Of a DNA stretch of 64,000 nt, positions 43,195-52,274 are shown in pieces. Every line of letters begins with the position of its first letter. Positions within the stretch are counted from its first letter, which is position 1. This DNA comes from CBFGRV01 sp965651265 (GTDB lineage Bacteria; Bacteroidota; Rhodothermia; Rhodothermales; VXPQ01). The position numbers and the translations under genes are program-made. The notes beneath the pieces are model-generated. The model was not told where the DNA came from, did not search any database, and saw nothing but the letters and a program-made list of their open reading frames with translations. The DNA lies in NCBI GenBank assembly GCA_965651265.1, contig CBFGRV010000002.1, positions 75,812-139,811 on the forward strand. The letters run 5' to 3'.

Positions 43195-43857
43195 TCAATG
43201 CCCCTTCTGGATACGAAGCTCGTTGGAGAGCTCATCTGTATCGTCCTCACGGATCCCGACCCCCCGCTTCTCGAGTAGGCGTCCGCAGGTTCCTATGGCC
43301 TCGATCAAGCCGTCGGCGACCCGACCGCTGCGGATTCCGTGGCGGATCTGTTCGACCACTTCGACCCACTCATCGGGGGACACATTCTTGTTGATGCCGG
43401 CATCGCCCAGCACCTCGATACGATGCTCGAGGAGTGAGATGAAGATCAGAATTCCGGTGCGATCCCGGGTCGCGAACACCTCTTCATCCACAAAGGCCTT
43501 CATTGCGCGACGGTGGACGGCGCGCGCCATGTCATCGGAGCCGACCAGAAGACGTTTCGCCGCCGGCACATAGGCGCCCACGAGCCCACCCACGAGACCG
43601 GCAGCAACCGTCGCGAACGCCATGCCCCAACCGGTGTGAAGCCATCCGAGTCCCCATCCCTCGTAGAAGTGAAAGATGAGCATAGCAATGGCCAGCGCAA
43701 CAGCGGCCGCCAGCGCGCCTCCTTTCCAGACAGCTACTTCGTACGAATCGCTCGCCTCCACAACGACGGGCACGATCTCTCCGGACGTGTTTTCCTCGGC
43801 CCGCGCCACGGCCTCGCGGATTCGCTCCTTATCCGAAACAGAAAAGAGATCTTTCAC
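43195..43857 (-). CDS. TPM-domain membrane protein
   Basis: A 220-aa protein with an N-terminal TPM-like segment (IREAVARAEENTSGEIVPVVVEAS), two membrane helices (about 46-62 and 76-98) and a C-terminal part with VFATRDRTGILIFISLLEHRIEVLGDAGI in parts, a hallmark of the TPM_phosphatase/DUF477 group. TPM proteins are tied to photosystem repair in plants; their bacterial role is unclear. It is the third gene of a minus-strand cluster behind HU and a zinc-ribbon protein (66-nt gap) and converges on the VOC gene. Confidence 0.87.
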   Translation of the reverse strand: MKDLFSVSDKERIREAVARAEENTSGEIVPVVVEASDSYEVAVWKGGALAAAVALAIAMLIFHFYEGWGLGWLHTGWGMAFATVAAGLVGGLVGAYVPAAKRLLVGSDDMARAVHRRAMKAFVDEEVFATRDRTGILIFISLLEHRIEVLGDAGINKNVSPDEWVEVVEQIRHGIRSGRVADGLIEAIGTCGRLLEKRGVGIREDDTDELSNELRIQKGH

Positions 43858-43923
43858 GGCGTCATTCTGACATTCGGATGCCGGATCATTTCGCTGCCTT
43901 CGATGCCTCCTCGCTGAACATCG

Positions 43924-45063
43924 CTAGCGACCGCGCACAGATTGCCTCTGCCGCTCGATGGTCTGTAACCATACGTCTGCCTGACGGTAGTACGGGCTGT
44001 CGGATCCTGCCAGTTCCATCACTCGCCGGAACTGCGCGGCGGCATCGTCGAGTCGGTTGATGCGCAAGAGAAACACGGCGCGATTGTAGTTGGCGGCGAG
44101 GTGATCAGGATCGTGCTCCAGCACCATGTTGGTCTGCCGGATGGCCTCCATGGGGTTGGCGGGATCGAACTGATAGACCCAGCCGAGTCGCGCACGCACG
44201 TCCACGTCATCGGGGTTCCGGTCGAGAACCCGCCTGTACGCGTCGATGGCCAGGAGGGCGACATCCGTCTTTCTTTCCTGACCTACCGCCTCCAGCCACT
44301 CGTAATGCAGGTCCCCCGCCCGTCGCCAGTCTGCTTCCGTATCGCTCCGGACGGCGATCCGCTGCTGGCGGATGGCGGCCAGATCAACCCTCCCGATGCT
44401 CAACAGGTAGTCGATGAGCTGGTTCTGAAGGGCCCGTTCCTCCTCCCCATCCGCCCGTTCGATGGCCGTCAGCAAGGAGTCCACACGCGGGGCGAATCGC
44501 TCATCGATCGGGATCGACTCGTGCGCTTCGATAACGGCGGCGCTCCTTGCCTCGGCCGGCATCTGGACTATGCTCGCCGATCCTGTCGCGCCGACGGGAT
44601 TCTGCTTCGAAATGATCGTAATTACGTAGAGCGCGACGACCAGCAGCACGGCCAGGCCGATCACGACCCCCACGTAGCGGGACAGGCTCTGGTCGCTGTC
44701 TTCGATCTTCGGAACGGCCTCCTCATTCCCCGCGAGGGCGGCGTGCCCATTCGAGGATTTCGGCCGTGCGGCCTGCTTCACGGGAGGGTCGATGGCAAGA
44801 GCCGAACTGTCTTGTAGCCGCGAGCCACAGCGGCTGCAAAATCTCGAGCCGGGGGGATTTTTCCATCCACATTGATTGCAGAACACCCCGCTTTCCCGTC
44901 CTGCCAGGCCCACAATCTCCTCGGAATGGGCTTCGGGTGGATCAATTCTGCGGTCTATGGCGGGAGGCGTCGCGGAGCCCGATCCCACGAACGTCCCGCA
45001 CAGGTCGCACCGTTCCGCACGCTCGGCCAGCCGTGCGCCGCATTCCGGGCACACTTGATTCAT
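43924..45063 (-). CDS. Zinc-ribbon and TPR membrane protein
   Basis: A 379-aa protein. Two zinc ribbons come first: C5, C8, C19, C22 and C62, C65, C76, C79. A polar linker leads to one membrane helix (about 130-151), followed by an extracytoplasmic TPR region (about 250-370; DAYRRVLDRNPDDVDVRARL and NMVLEHDPDHLAANYNRAVF units). Zinc ribbons inside, TPR outside suggest a sensor or scaffold, but no function is known to me. Its ATG overlaps the HU stop by 4 nt, an unusual coupling for a nucleoid-protein gene. Confidence 0.85.
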   Translation of the reverse strand: MNQVCPECGARLAERAERCDLCGTFVGSGSATPPAIDRRIDPPEAHSEEIVGLAGRESGVFCNQCGWKNPPGSRFCSRCGSRLQDSSALAIDPPVKQAARPKSSNGHAALAGNEEAVPKIEDSDQSLSRYVGVVIGLAVLLVVALYVITIISKQNPVGATGSASIVQMPAEARSAAVIEAHESIPIDERFAPRVDSLLTAIERADGEEERALQNQLIDYLLSIGRVDLAAIRQQRIAVRSDTEADWRRAGDLHYEWLEAVGQERKTDVALLAIDAYRRVLDRNPDDVDVRARLGWVYQFDPANPMEAIRQTNMVLEHDPDHLAANYNRAVFLLRINRLDDAAAQFRRVMELAGSDSPYYRQADVWLQTIERQRQSVRGR

Positions 45064-45374
45064 CGCCCATCCTCTTTTGTTCGCCGGCGAGCCTTCATCG
45101 ATCGATCCACGTTCTTCCGCAATTCCGAAGAAGGCCGAAAAACGGGAACGTATCGCGGCCCAATCCGCATCTCCTCGTTCGTGTGAGGATTGCGGGCCTT
45201 TCGCGCCTTTCGTAGCTGAACACGAAACGAGCCGAAGCCGCGAAGCTCGATGCCATCGCCCTGTTGGAGGGCATCCGCCACCGTCGAGATGAAGCCGTTC
45301 ACGACGGCCTCGGTTTCGATCCTGGTCAACCCCGTGCCGGACGCGATACGGTCAATGATGTCTGCTTTCGTCAC
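45060..45374 (-). CDS. HU/IHF-family DNA-binding protein
   Basis: A 104-aa histone-like protein. It has the helical dimerisation start (MTKADIIDRIASGTGLTRIE), the family signature GFGSFRVQLRKARKARNPHT at 46-65 and the beta-arm tip with PRYVPVFRPS. The C-terminal basic tail (KARRRTKEDGR) is a little longer than usual. Both HU-like and IHF-like behaviour are possible. It is the first gene of the cluster with the zinc-ribbon and TPM genes and is divergent from the M1 peptidase gene, with 177 nt between. Confidence 0.95.
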   Translation of the reverse strand: MTKADIIDRIASGTGLTRIETEAVVNGFISTVADALQQGDGIELRGFGSFRVQLRKARKARNPHTNEEMRIGPRYVPVFRPSSELRKNVDRSMKARRRTKEDGR

Positions 45375-45551
45375 CGCAGAAGAGAGTGGCTGTGAGAGAT
45401 TGGATAAGATGGTGCCTTAATCAGGGAGGTGGCAACTAAACGCCACGGCTGCGTGCATGATTCAGACAAGCTCGCATCTCCGCCCTACGAAACGCCGTGC
45501 GGAACCGGAGCGTAGATCGCAACTCATGTTACCGAAGTTAATTGCGTAGGC

Positions 45552-48500
45552 ATGTCATTCCGATACGTCCTCCCTCTCCTCGTCGTCATCGTCAGCCTCC
45601 ATCCATCGGCGCACGCCCAGGATGCCTCCTGGCAACAGCGGGTTTCCTATGACATCGATATACGGCTAGACACCGATAGCCATCGGATGGATGGCCGGCA
45701 AGTAGTACGCTACGAGAACAACTCGCCCGACACGCTGGATCGGGTCTTTTTCCACCTCTACTTCAATGCGTTCCATCCCGAATCGATGATGGCGGAGCGA
45801 AACCGGGTGCTTCCCGATCCGGACTCTCGCATCGTGCCGCGGATCTTCAATCTGGGCCCGGACGAGATCGGATTTCATCGCATCGAATCCATTCGTCAGG
45901 ATGGCACGCCGGTGGCTTACCGCATCACCGATACGGTGATGGAGGTAAAACTGGCTCATCCGATCGCGCCCGGCGCTGCAACGGAGTTCGAGCTCGAGTA
46001 TCATTCGCAGGTGCCGCTGCAGACCCGGCGCAGTGGGCGCCACAATCGGGAAGGCATCGACTACTCGATGAGCCAGTGGTACCCGAAGATCGCGGCGTAC
46101 GATCGGCGCGGTTGGCACGCCGACCCGTATGTGGGCCGCGAATTCTATGCGCCTTTCGGCACGTTCGATGTGCGGATCACGCTACCCTCCGAGTACGTCG
46201 TCGCTGCAACCGGCGTGCTGCAGAATGCAGAGGAGATCGGCCACGGATACACGGAGCGGCCGGTATCCGTCGAATCGGAGACGCTAACCTGGCACTTTCG
46301 CGCCGAGAATGTGCACGATTTCGCCTGGGCCGCCGATCCCGACTACATCCACGACGTGATCGAAAGCGCAACCGGTATAACGGTACACCTCTTTTACCAA
46401 CCCGACGTGGCCGAAGTCTGGCAGAACCTCCGCACGGAGGCACCGGCCATCATGGACTTCTTCAGCGAGAACTACGGACGCTACCCGTACCCGCAGATGA
46501 CGGTAGCTCAGGCGGGCGACGGCGGCATGGAGTACCCGATGATCACGTTTGTGACGGGTCGCCGATCGCCGGCTTCCCTGCGGGGCGTAACGGCGCACGA
46601 GATGGCGCACATGTGGTACTACGGCGTCCTGGGCTCCAATGAGGCCGATTTCGCGTGGATGGATGAGGGCTTCGGAAGCTACATCACTACCGAGGTCACT
46701 GGTCACCTTACGGGGAATCCTTCGCCGTCACACGCGAGCTCGGCTCTTGGCGTCTTGCAGGCACATCATTACGGTTTGTTCGAGCCGATGAATACGCCGT
46801 CGGACTGGTTTCGCACGAACTACGGGTACAGCATCGCCGCCTACACGGCCGGCGAGATGCTGCTCGATCTCCTGGGATACGTGATGTCTGATCCCGTCCG
46901 CGACCAGTTCTTGCAGACCTATTTCGAGCGATTTCGCTTCAGGCATCCGGACCCGACGGATGTGGAGAAAGTGGCGGAGGACGTATCCGGACTTCAGCTT
47001 GACTGGTTCTTCGCGCAGTTTACGGAAACCGACTGGACACTCGATTACGCTGTCCGGAACGTTGATTCGAGAAGATCGGGCGCAGCGTGGCGAGCGGATA
47101 TCACTCTGGAACGCGTTTCCGACATCGCCATGCCAATCGACGTGCTCATCACGCTGGATGACGGAACAGCACAGTGGGTCACGATTCCCCTGGGCGTCAT
47201 GCAAGGCCACAAGCCGGTGCCGCAGGACTGGGTGGTAGCCGATCCGTGGCTGTGGACCTCTCCCCGATACACGCTCTCGATCGATCTGCCTGCTCGCGTG
47301 CGCCGCGTGGAGATCGATCCGATGCTGAGAACGCCTGACCGGAATCGTCTTAACAACGTGACCGGACTCCCGACGGCGATCACATTCCTGAATGCGCCTC
47401 AGCAGCGCTGGACGAGTTACGGCATCGGGTGGAGGCCCCTCGCGCAGTATGCGCATAATTGGGGGATCGGGGCGGGCCTCCAGGCGCGTGGGACCTACAT
47501 CTTCGGGCGCTGGCGCACTCAGGCGATGCTTAAGCTCTGGCCTGAGGTGCTGTTTTCGGGTGGGGATGAACCCGATGTGACGTCGGACCCTGTGCTTCCC
47601 ATCGACGGCAGCCCGGTCGACGGGATCGACTACGAGCTACGGATCGACCATCCGCAAAGGGTGTTCGGTACGTTCGGGTCGGTGTCGCTGAGAAGCCGGA
47701 AGCATCTGGGGATCATCGAGAGTGAAGCACGAATCTCAGCCTTGCTAGGACGGCATGCGATCCTGCGTCGCGGACAACGGGAGCTGATCCTCTCCATCGC
47801 GCATCAGAATCGCACGAGTGACCGATCCCTATTCACTCCCGTCGCTGCCGGGTTCAGCTCGGATGATCTTGTCTTCGCCCGCGTGGGTTACCGATACGAG
47901 AACCCGACGACCCGAGTGATCGTCGGCCTCGAAACCGGAGGATCGTTCGCGCCCGGCTTCGATTTTGGGAGTGCGAATCGGGCTTATGTGGATGCAGCGA
48001 TATCGACGCCCGTCGGTCCTTTTACCGGCGTCCTACACGCGCAGGTCGGAGTAGGTGCGGACAACCTCGTGAGCCAGCGGCTCTTCCGGCTCGGCGCGGC
48101 CTCATTTTCGGATCGATGGGGTCAGGATGCCTACCGGACGATCGGGGCGCTCGTTGACGACCCTTGGGATGACCTCCACTGGGTCGCCTTCGGTGGTCCG
48201 GGCCCCATCGCCTATTCACTGATGCAGCTCCCCGATTTCGGTGGGACGTCTGTGGTCGGAGCACCTTCCGGATCCAACATTATGGCCGCTAGCGCGCGAC
48301 TAGTGACGGGACGTCTCGCGGATGCCAGGCCGCTCCGCCCGCTTCGGCTGGAGCTTTTCTTTGGAGTCGGTGAGGTCTGGTCGAATGAATTCGAGGCATC
48401 CGATCTGCTGTACGATGCCGGATTCGGCTTGCATTACAACGTGGCCGAGCTAACGATCCTTCGCCGATGGGTTGCGCAATCGAATGTCCTCTCCGGGCTT

Positions 48501-48617
48501 CAGCTGACGGCTCAGTTCCCCGTATGGGTGAGTGATCCGGAGCTCCTCGGCGGCGATGAGCAACTCGACTTCCGCTGGATGTTGGGGATCGTAGTTGACA
48601 GGCCATTTGGGAATTGA
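45552..48617 (+). CDS. M1-family metallopeptidase with barrel-like C-terminal region
   Basis: A 1021-aa exported peptidase. A signal peptide (cleavage after AHA at about 22) precedes an M1 domain: GGMEY (E327, equivalent of GAMEN) and the zinc site H349-E-M-A-H353 with E372 after 18 residues. These are the standard aminopeptidase residues. From about residue 600 to the end the sequence changes to long stretches of alternating hydrophobic and polar residues with many Arg, Gly and aromatic residues, closing with FRWMLGIVVDRPFGN; this looks like an outer-membrane beta-barrel. If so, the peptidase would be held at the outer membrane. The barrel call is by pattern only. Confidence 0.9.
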   Translation: MSFRYVLPLLVVIVSLHPSAHAQDASWQQRVSYDIDIRLDTDSHRMDGRQVVRYENNSPDTLDRVFFHLYFNAFHPESMMAERNRVLPDPDSRIVPRIFNLGPDEIGFHRIESIRQDGTPVAYRITDTVMEVKLAHPIAPGAATEFELEYHSQVPLQTRRSGRHNREGIDYSMSQWYPKIAAYDRRGWHADPYVGREFYAPFGTFDVRITLPSEYVVAATGVLQNAEEIGHGYTERPVSVESETLTWHFRAENVHDFAWAADPDYIHDVIESATGITVHLFYQPDVAEVWQNLRTEAPAIMDFFSENYGRYPYPQMTVAQAGDGGMEYPMITFVTGRRSPASLRGVTAHEMAHMWYYGVLGSNEADFAWMDEGFGSYITTEVTGHLTGNPSPSHASSALGVLQAHHYGLFEPMNTPSDWFRTNYGYSIAAYTAGEMLLDLLGYVMSDPVRDQFLQTYFERFRFRHPDPTDVEKVAEDVSGLQLDWFFAQFTETDWTLDYAVRNVDSRRSGAAWRADITLERVSDIAMPIDVLITLDDGTAQWVTIPLGVMQGHKPVPQDWVVADPWLWTSPRYTLSIDLPARVRRVEIDPMLRTPDRNRLNNVTGLPTAITFLNAPQQRWTSYGIGWRPLAQYAHNWGIGAGLQARGTYIFGRWRTQAMLKLWPEVLFSGGDEPDVTSDPVLPIDGSPVDGIDYELRIDHPQRVFGTFGSVSLRSRKHLGIIESEARISALLGRHAILRRGQRELILSIAHQNRTSDRSLFTPVAAGFSSDDLVFARVGYRYENPTTRVIVGLETGGSFAPGFDFGSANRAYVDAAISTPVGPFTGVLHAQVGVGADNLVSQRLFRLGAASFSDRWGQDAYRTIGALVDDPWDDLHWVAFGGPGPIAYSLMQLPDFGGTSVVGAPSGSNIMAASARLVTGRLADARPLRPLRLELFFGVGEVWSNEFEASDLLYDAGFGLHYNVAELTILRRWVAQSNVLSGLQLTAQFPVWVSDPELLGGDEQLDFRWMLGIVVDRPFGN

Positions 48618-48719
48618 GTGAAGCGCGACCTGCATAAACAAGCGGAGACGGTCCGTGTCCAAGCGTTTATATTCGTTTCCTTCAAGTAATGTCATAATCA
48701 CCTGACGATCTCGCCTACC

Positions 48720-49283
48720 ATGAGCCCACGCCTACTGTCCCTGATCGCTGTCCTGGTCTCCATAATCGTATTGGTGCCGCGTGCGGATGCACAGGAAGTC
48801 GTGCCGGCGCCGGATCCTCGTCCGAGCCCATTGGCGCTCGCACAGATTACACTTGGCGACGGCACGTATGTGAAGGTGCACTACAGCTCGCCTCGCAAGC
48901 GTGGCCGGGACATCTTCGGCGGCCTGGTTCCATTTGACAGTGTCTGGCGTCTCGGGGCCAATGAGGCCACCGAAATGACTACCACGGGCCCCATCCGATT
49001 CGGTGGCGAACGGCTTCAGGCCGGCACCTATTCTCTGTTCGCGATTCCGCGCGCCGAGTCGTGGACCATCATCGTAAATCGAAATCTCGGTCAGTGGGGG
49101 GCATTCTCCTATGCCGAGGATGCCGACGTCCTTCGCGTCGATGTTCCGACGCAGTCCACGGATAGCATCCATGAGGCCTTCACGATGGCTCTCGAAGAGG
49201 CTGAGGGAGATGCTGATGCCCGGCTGGTCATCACCTGGGATCAGACGCAGGTCGTCGTGCCGATCGCATCGGCGTCGAACTGA
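48720..49283 (+). CDS. DUF2911 exported protein
   Basis: A 187-aa secreted protein. A signal peptide ends near ADA-Q (about 24). The DUF2911 domain follows with YVKVHYSSPRKRGRDIFGGL, VWRLGANEATEMTT, LQAGTYSLFAIP and WTIIVNRNLGQWGAF, all family hallmarks. The function is not established; it is common in Bacteroidota-like genomes. A 16-bp tandem repeat covers the stop codon. Confidence 0.92.
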   Translation: MSPRLLSLIAVLVSIIVLVPRADAQEVVPAPDPRPSPLALAQITLGDGTYVKVHYSSPRKRGRDIFGGLVPFDSVWRLGANEATEMTTTGPIRFGGERLQAGTYSLFAIPRAESWTIIVNRNLGQWGAFSYAEDADVLRVDVPTQSTDSIHEAFTMALEEAEGDADARLVITWDQTQVVVPIASASN

Positions 49284-49300
49284 TTCGGCGTCGAACTGAT
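49269..49300. repeat. Perfect 16-bp tandem duplication across a stop codon
   Basis: TCGGCGTCGAACTGAT occurs twice in a row (49269-49284 and 49285-49300). The first copy holds the TGA stop of the DUF2911 gene. This looks like a recent slip or local duplication. Confidence 0.85.
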
Positions 49301-49350
49301 CGCCCGAAGAGACTCGACGCGCACCGCGATCGCGGAAATCGGATGCTTGC

Positions 49351-52257
49351 ATGGAAGGGTACGACACGGCTATGGCCGTTCTGGGGTCTGCGGGACTAAA
49401 TGTCGAGGCGGAGGGCACCGGCATTTCGAAGCCGCTTAGCCGCCAGGTAAACCTCCTCGGGACGCTTCTCGGACAGGCGCTCGAGCAGCAGGCTGGTCAC
49501 GAGATGCTCGAACTCGTCGAGGAACTCCGGGGGCTCTGCAAGGCTGCCGCCATAGAGGGCGATCCGGCTCTCCGGCAACAGGCAGCCGTCCGAATCAGCC
49601 GACTGAGTCTGGATGAGATCTTGTGGCTGCTCCGCGCCTACACCGCTTTCTTCCACCTGGTCAACAAGGCCGAGCAGGAAGAGATCATCCGCATCAACAG
49701 AGAACGTGCCCGCCAGAGTTCGCCTGAAAATCCGCGTGCCGAATCCATTCAGGAGGCCATCCATCACCTGAAGCAACGGGGCCTCGGGCGGGACGAAGTC
49801 ATCGAATTGCTGCGCAATCTGGACATCCAACCGACCCTCACGGCACATCCGACGGAGGCGCGCCGGCGCAGCATCCTCTACAAGCAGCAGCACATCGCAA
49901 ACCTTCTGGCCGAATCCGCCCGTGTCGACAAGACGCCGGAAGAGACGGAGTACGTCCTCTCGGAAATTCGGAATCAGATCGCGCTTCTGCTTGCTACCGA
50001 CGAAGTTCGCGCAGAGCGTCCGTCGGTGGATGACGAGGTGGAGCAGGGTCTCTACTTCATGCGCAACTCGATCTGGGTCACGATCCCGGAGATATACGAG
50101 GATGTCCGTAGGGCCCTCCACATCTACTATGGAAAGGATGGAGATGGCCATCCGCCGGGCGCTTATGTGCATGGCTCCGGCAAGCTCCCGCTCCTGCTTC
50201 AATACCGATCCTGGATCGGAAGCGATAGAGACGGCAATCCGAATGTGACGGCCGAGGTCACGCGGCGAACATTCGCGCGGCACCGCTTTACCGCGCTGGA
50301 CCTGTATCTGGACGAGCTTCGAGAGCTGCGGCGCGAGATCAGCATTTCGAAGCGCCAGGCGCCCGTGCCGGATAGGCTTTACGAATCGATTTCAAGCGAT
50401 GCGGAGCACATCACCCTGCCCGATGTCGCGCTCCGCAACTATCAGTACGAACCGTACCGGTTGAAGCTCAGCTACATGATGGCTCGAGTGGATCGTCTTC
50501 GAGCGGAAGCCGCGGCGCAGCTTTCGGACGGTCCGCCTCCTATCTCGTTGATCGATGGAAACCGTTCGTGGACCTATAGCGGCAGCGACTTCCTGTCCGA
50601 TCTGGAGCTCATCCGTGATTGCCTGATCGAGAGCGGGTTCGGGTCGTACGTAGAGAGCGGACTTCTCAGCCGCATCATGACTCGCGCCCGCATCTTCGGC
50701 TTCCACATGGCCGCACTCGACGTTCGCCAGCACAGCAGCGTCCATGAGGAAGCCGTAACGGCGTTGCTCCGCGTGGCGGGCGTGCACGAGAACTACGCGA
50801 AGTTGCCCGAAGCGGACAAGGTTTCCATCATCGAGGAGGAGCTTTCGAATCCGCGCCCTCTCGTGGCGCGTGATGCGGACTTGCCGGAGTCCGTGCGGCG
50901 CGTGGTGGAGAGCTTCGAGGTCATCCGACACCTGGTGAATGTCGAGCCCCGATCGGTGGGCAGCTACATCATCAGCATGACGCACTCGGTGTCCGACGTG
51001 CTCGAGACCATGTTGCTGGCCAAGGAGGCCGGCCTATGGAAGCTCATCGACGGGAAGGTCCAGTGTGCTCTGGATATCGTGCCGCTTTTTGAGACCATCG
51101 AGGACCTCAGTGCGGCCCATGAGCTCACCGCGGCGATGTTCGAGCATCGGATTTATCGGATGCACTTGAAAGCGCGCGGCGACTTTCAGGAGATCATGCT
51201 CGGCTACTCCGACAGCAACAAGGACGGCGGCTACTGGATGGCGAATTGGGCGCTGCACAAAGCGCAACAAGAGCTCGGCGACACGGCTCGTCGCTATGGC
51301 ATCAGCCTGCGACTTTTCCATGGGCGCGGCGGAACGGTCGGTCGTGGCGGCGGGCGCGCGAATAGAGCCATCCTTTCGATGCCGCCTGTCGTGCACAATG
51401 GACGCATCCGCTTCACCGAACAGGGGGAGGTCATCTCCTTCCGGTATGCCCTTCCGGACATCGCGCACCGGCACGTCGAGCAGATAGTCAATGCGATGAT
51501 CGTGGCCACGGGTGCCGGCCTCCGGCAGGATGGAGCAGATTTTTCGGAAGCCAGCGATCGGGAGGCCGAGCTCCTCGAGAAGATCGCCCGCCGCTCGATG
51601 CAGGCCTATCGCGAACTGATCGAGAATGACGCATTGTGGACCTGGTATACACAGGTCACGCCCATCGAACAGATCAGCCGATTGCCTATCGCGTCGCGTC
51701 CGGTCTCGCGTACGTCCGCCGAAGAAGTCGATTTCGAGGGCCTGCGCGCTATCCCGTGGGTGTTCGCCTGGACCCAGACGCGCTACATTGTGCCGGGCTG
51801 GTTCGGCACCGGAGCGGGATTGCACGACACCATCGAGGAAGATCCCTCGCACCTCCCGATGCTACAGAAGATGTACCGCGAGTGGCCCTTCTTTCGCGCC
51901 GTCGTAGACAGCGCACAGCGAGAAATGGGCCGCGCTCGTTTTGAGATTGCCGAGTACTACCGAACGCTGGCGAGCGCCAATGGTAGCGACACGATCCATC
52001 GTCTGATTCACGATGACTATGAACGCGCCCGTGCGGCTATACTGGAAATTACCGGCCAGGACGAGCTTCTCGGTAATGCGCCGGTCATCCGCAAGTCGAT
52101 CTTTCTGCGCAATCCCTACACGGATGTCTTAAACCTCTTGCAGGTGGAGCTTATTCGCCGCTATCGTGGAGCCCCGGAGGAAGATAGGGAGCCCCTGCGG
52201 CAGGCGCTGTTCCTCAGCATCAACGGCATCGCCGCCGCCATGCAGAGCACCGGCTGA
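49351..52257 (+). CDS. ppc: Phosphoenolpyruvate carboxylase
   Basis: A 968-aa PEP carboxylase that makes oxaloacetate from PEP and bicarbonate. The catalytic histidine H166 is in LTAHPTEA; the C-terminal part keeps MLGYSDSNKDGGY and the glycine-rich FHGRGGTVGRGGG loop, both needed for catalysis. The N-terminus is a little longer than in many homologues; an in-frame ATG seven codons in is an alternative. With ppdK and eno in the same window it refills the TCA cycle from glycolysis. It converges on the ATPase gene at 52275. Confidence 0.97.
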   Translation: MEGYDTAMAVLGSAGLNVEAEGTGISKPLSRQVNLLGTLLGQALEQQAGHEMLELVEELRGLCKAAAIEGDPALRQQAAVRISRLSLDEILWLLRAYTAFFHLVNKAEQEEIIRINRERARQSSPENPRAESIQEAIHHLKQRGLGRDEVIELLRNLDIQPTLTAHPTEARRRSILYKQQHIANLLAESARVDKTPEETEYVLSEIRNQIALLLATDEVRAERPSVDDEVEQGLYFMRNSIWVTIPEIYEDVRRALHIYYGKDGDGHPPGAYVHGSGKLPLLLQYRSWIGSDRDGNPNVTAEVTRRTFARHRFTALDLYLDELRELRREISISKRQAPVPDRLYESISSDAEHITLPDVALRNYQYEPYRLKLSYMMARVDRLRAEAAAQLSDGPPPISLIDGNRSWTYSGSDFLSDLELIRDCLIESGFGSYVESGLLSRIMTRARIFGFHMAALDVRQHSSVHEEAVTALLRVAGVHENYAKLPEADKVSIIEEELSNPRPLVARDADLPESVRRVVESFEVIRHLVNVEPRSVGSYIISMTHSVSDVLETMLLAKEAGLWKLIDGKVQCALDIVPLFETIEDLSAAHELTAAMFEHRIYRMHLKARGDFQEIMLGYSDSNKDGGYWMANWALHKAQQELGDTARRYGISLRLFHGRGGTVGRGGGRANRAILSMPPVVHNGRIRFTEQGEVISFRYALPDIAHRHVEQIVNAMIVATGAGLRQDGADFSEASDREAELLEKIARRSMQAYRELIENDALWTWYTQVTPIEQISRLPIASRPVSRTSAEEVDFEGLRAIPWVFAWTQTRYIVPGWFGTGAGLHDTIEEDPSHLPMLQKMYREWPFFRAVVDSAQREMGRARFEIAEYYRTLASANGSDTIHRLIHDDYERARAAILEITGQDELLGNAPVIRKSIFLRNPYTDVLNLLQVELIRRYRGAPEEDREPLRQALFLSINGIAAAMQSTG

Positions 52258-52274
52258 GCGTCCGTGCTCGCTCT

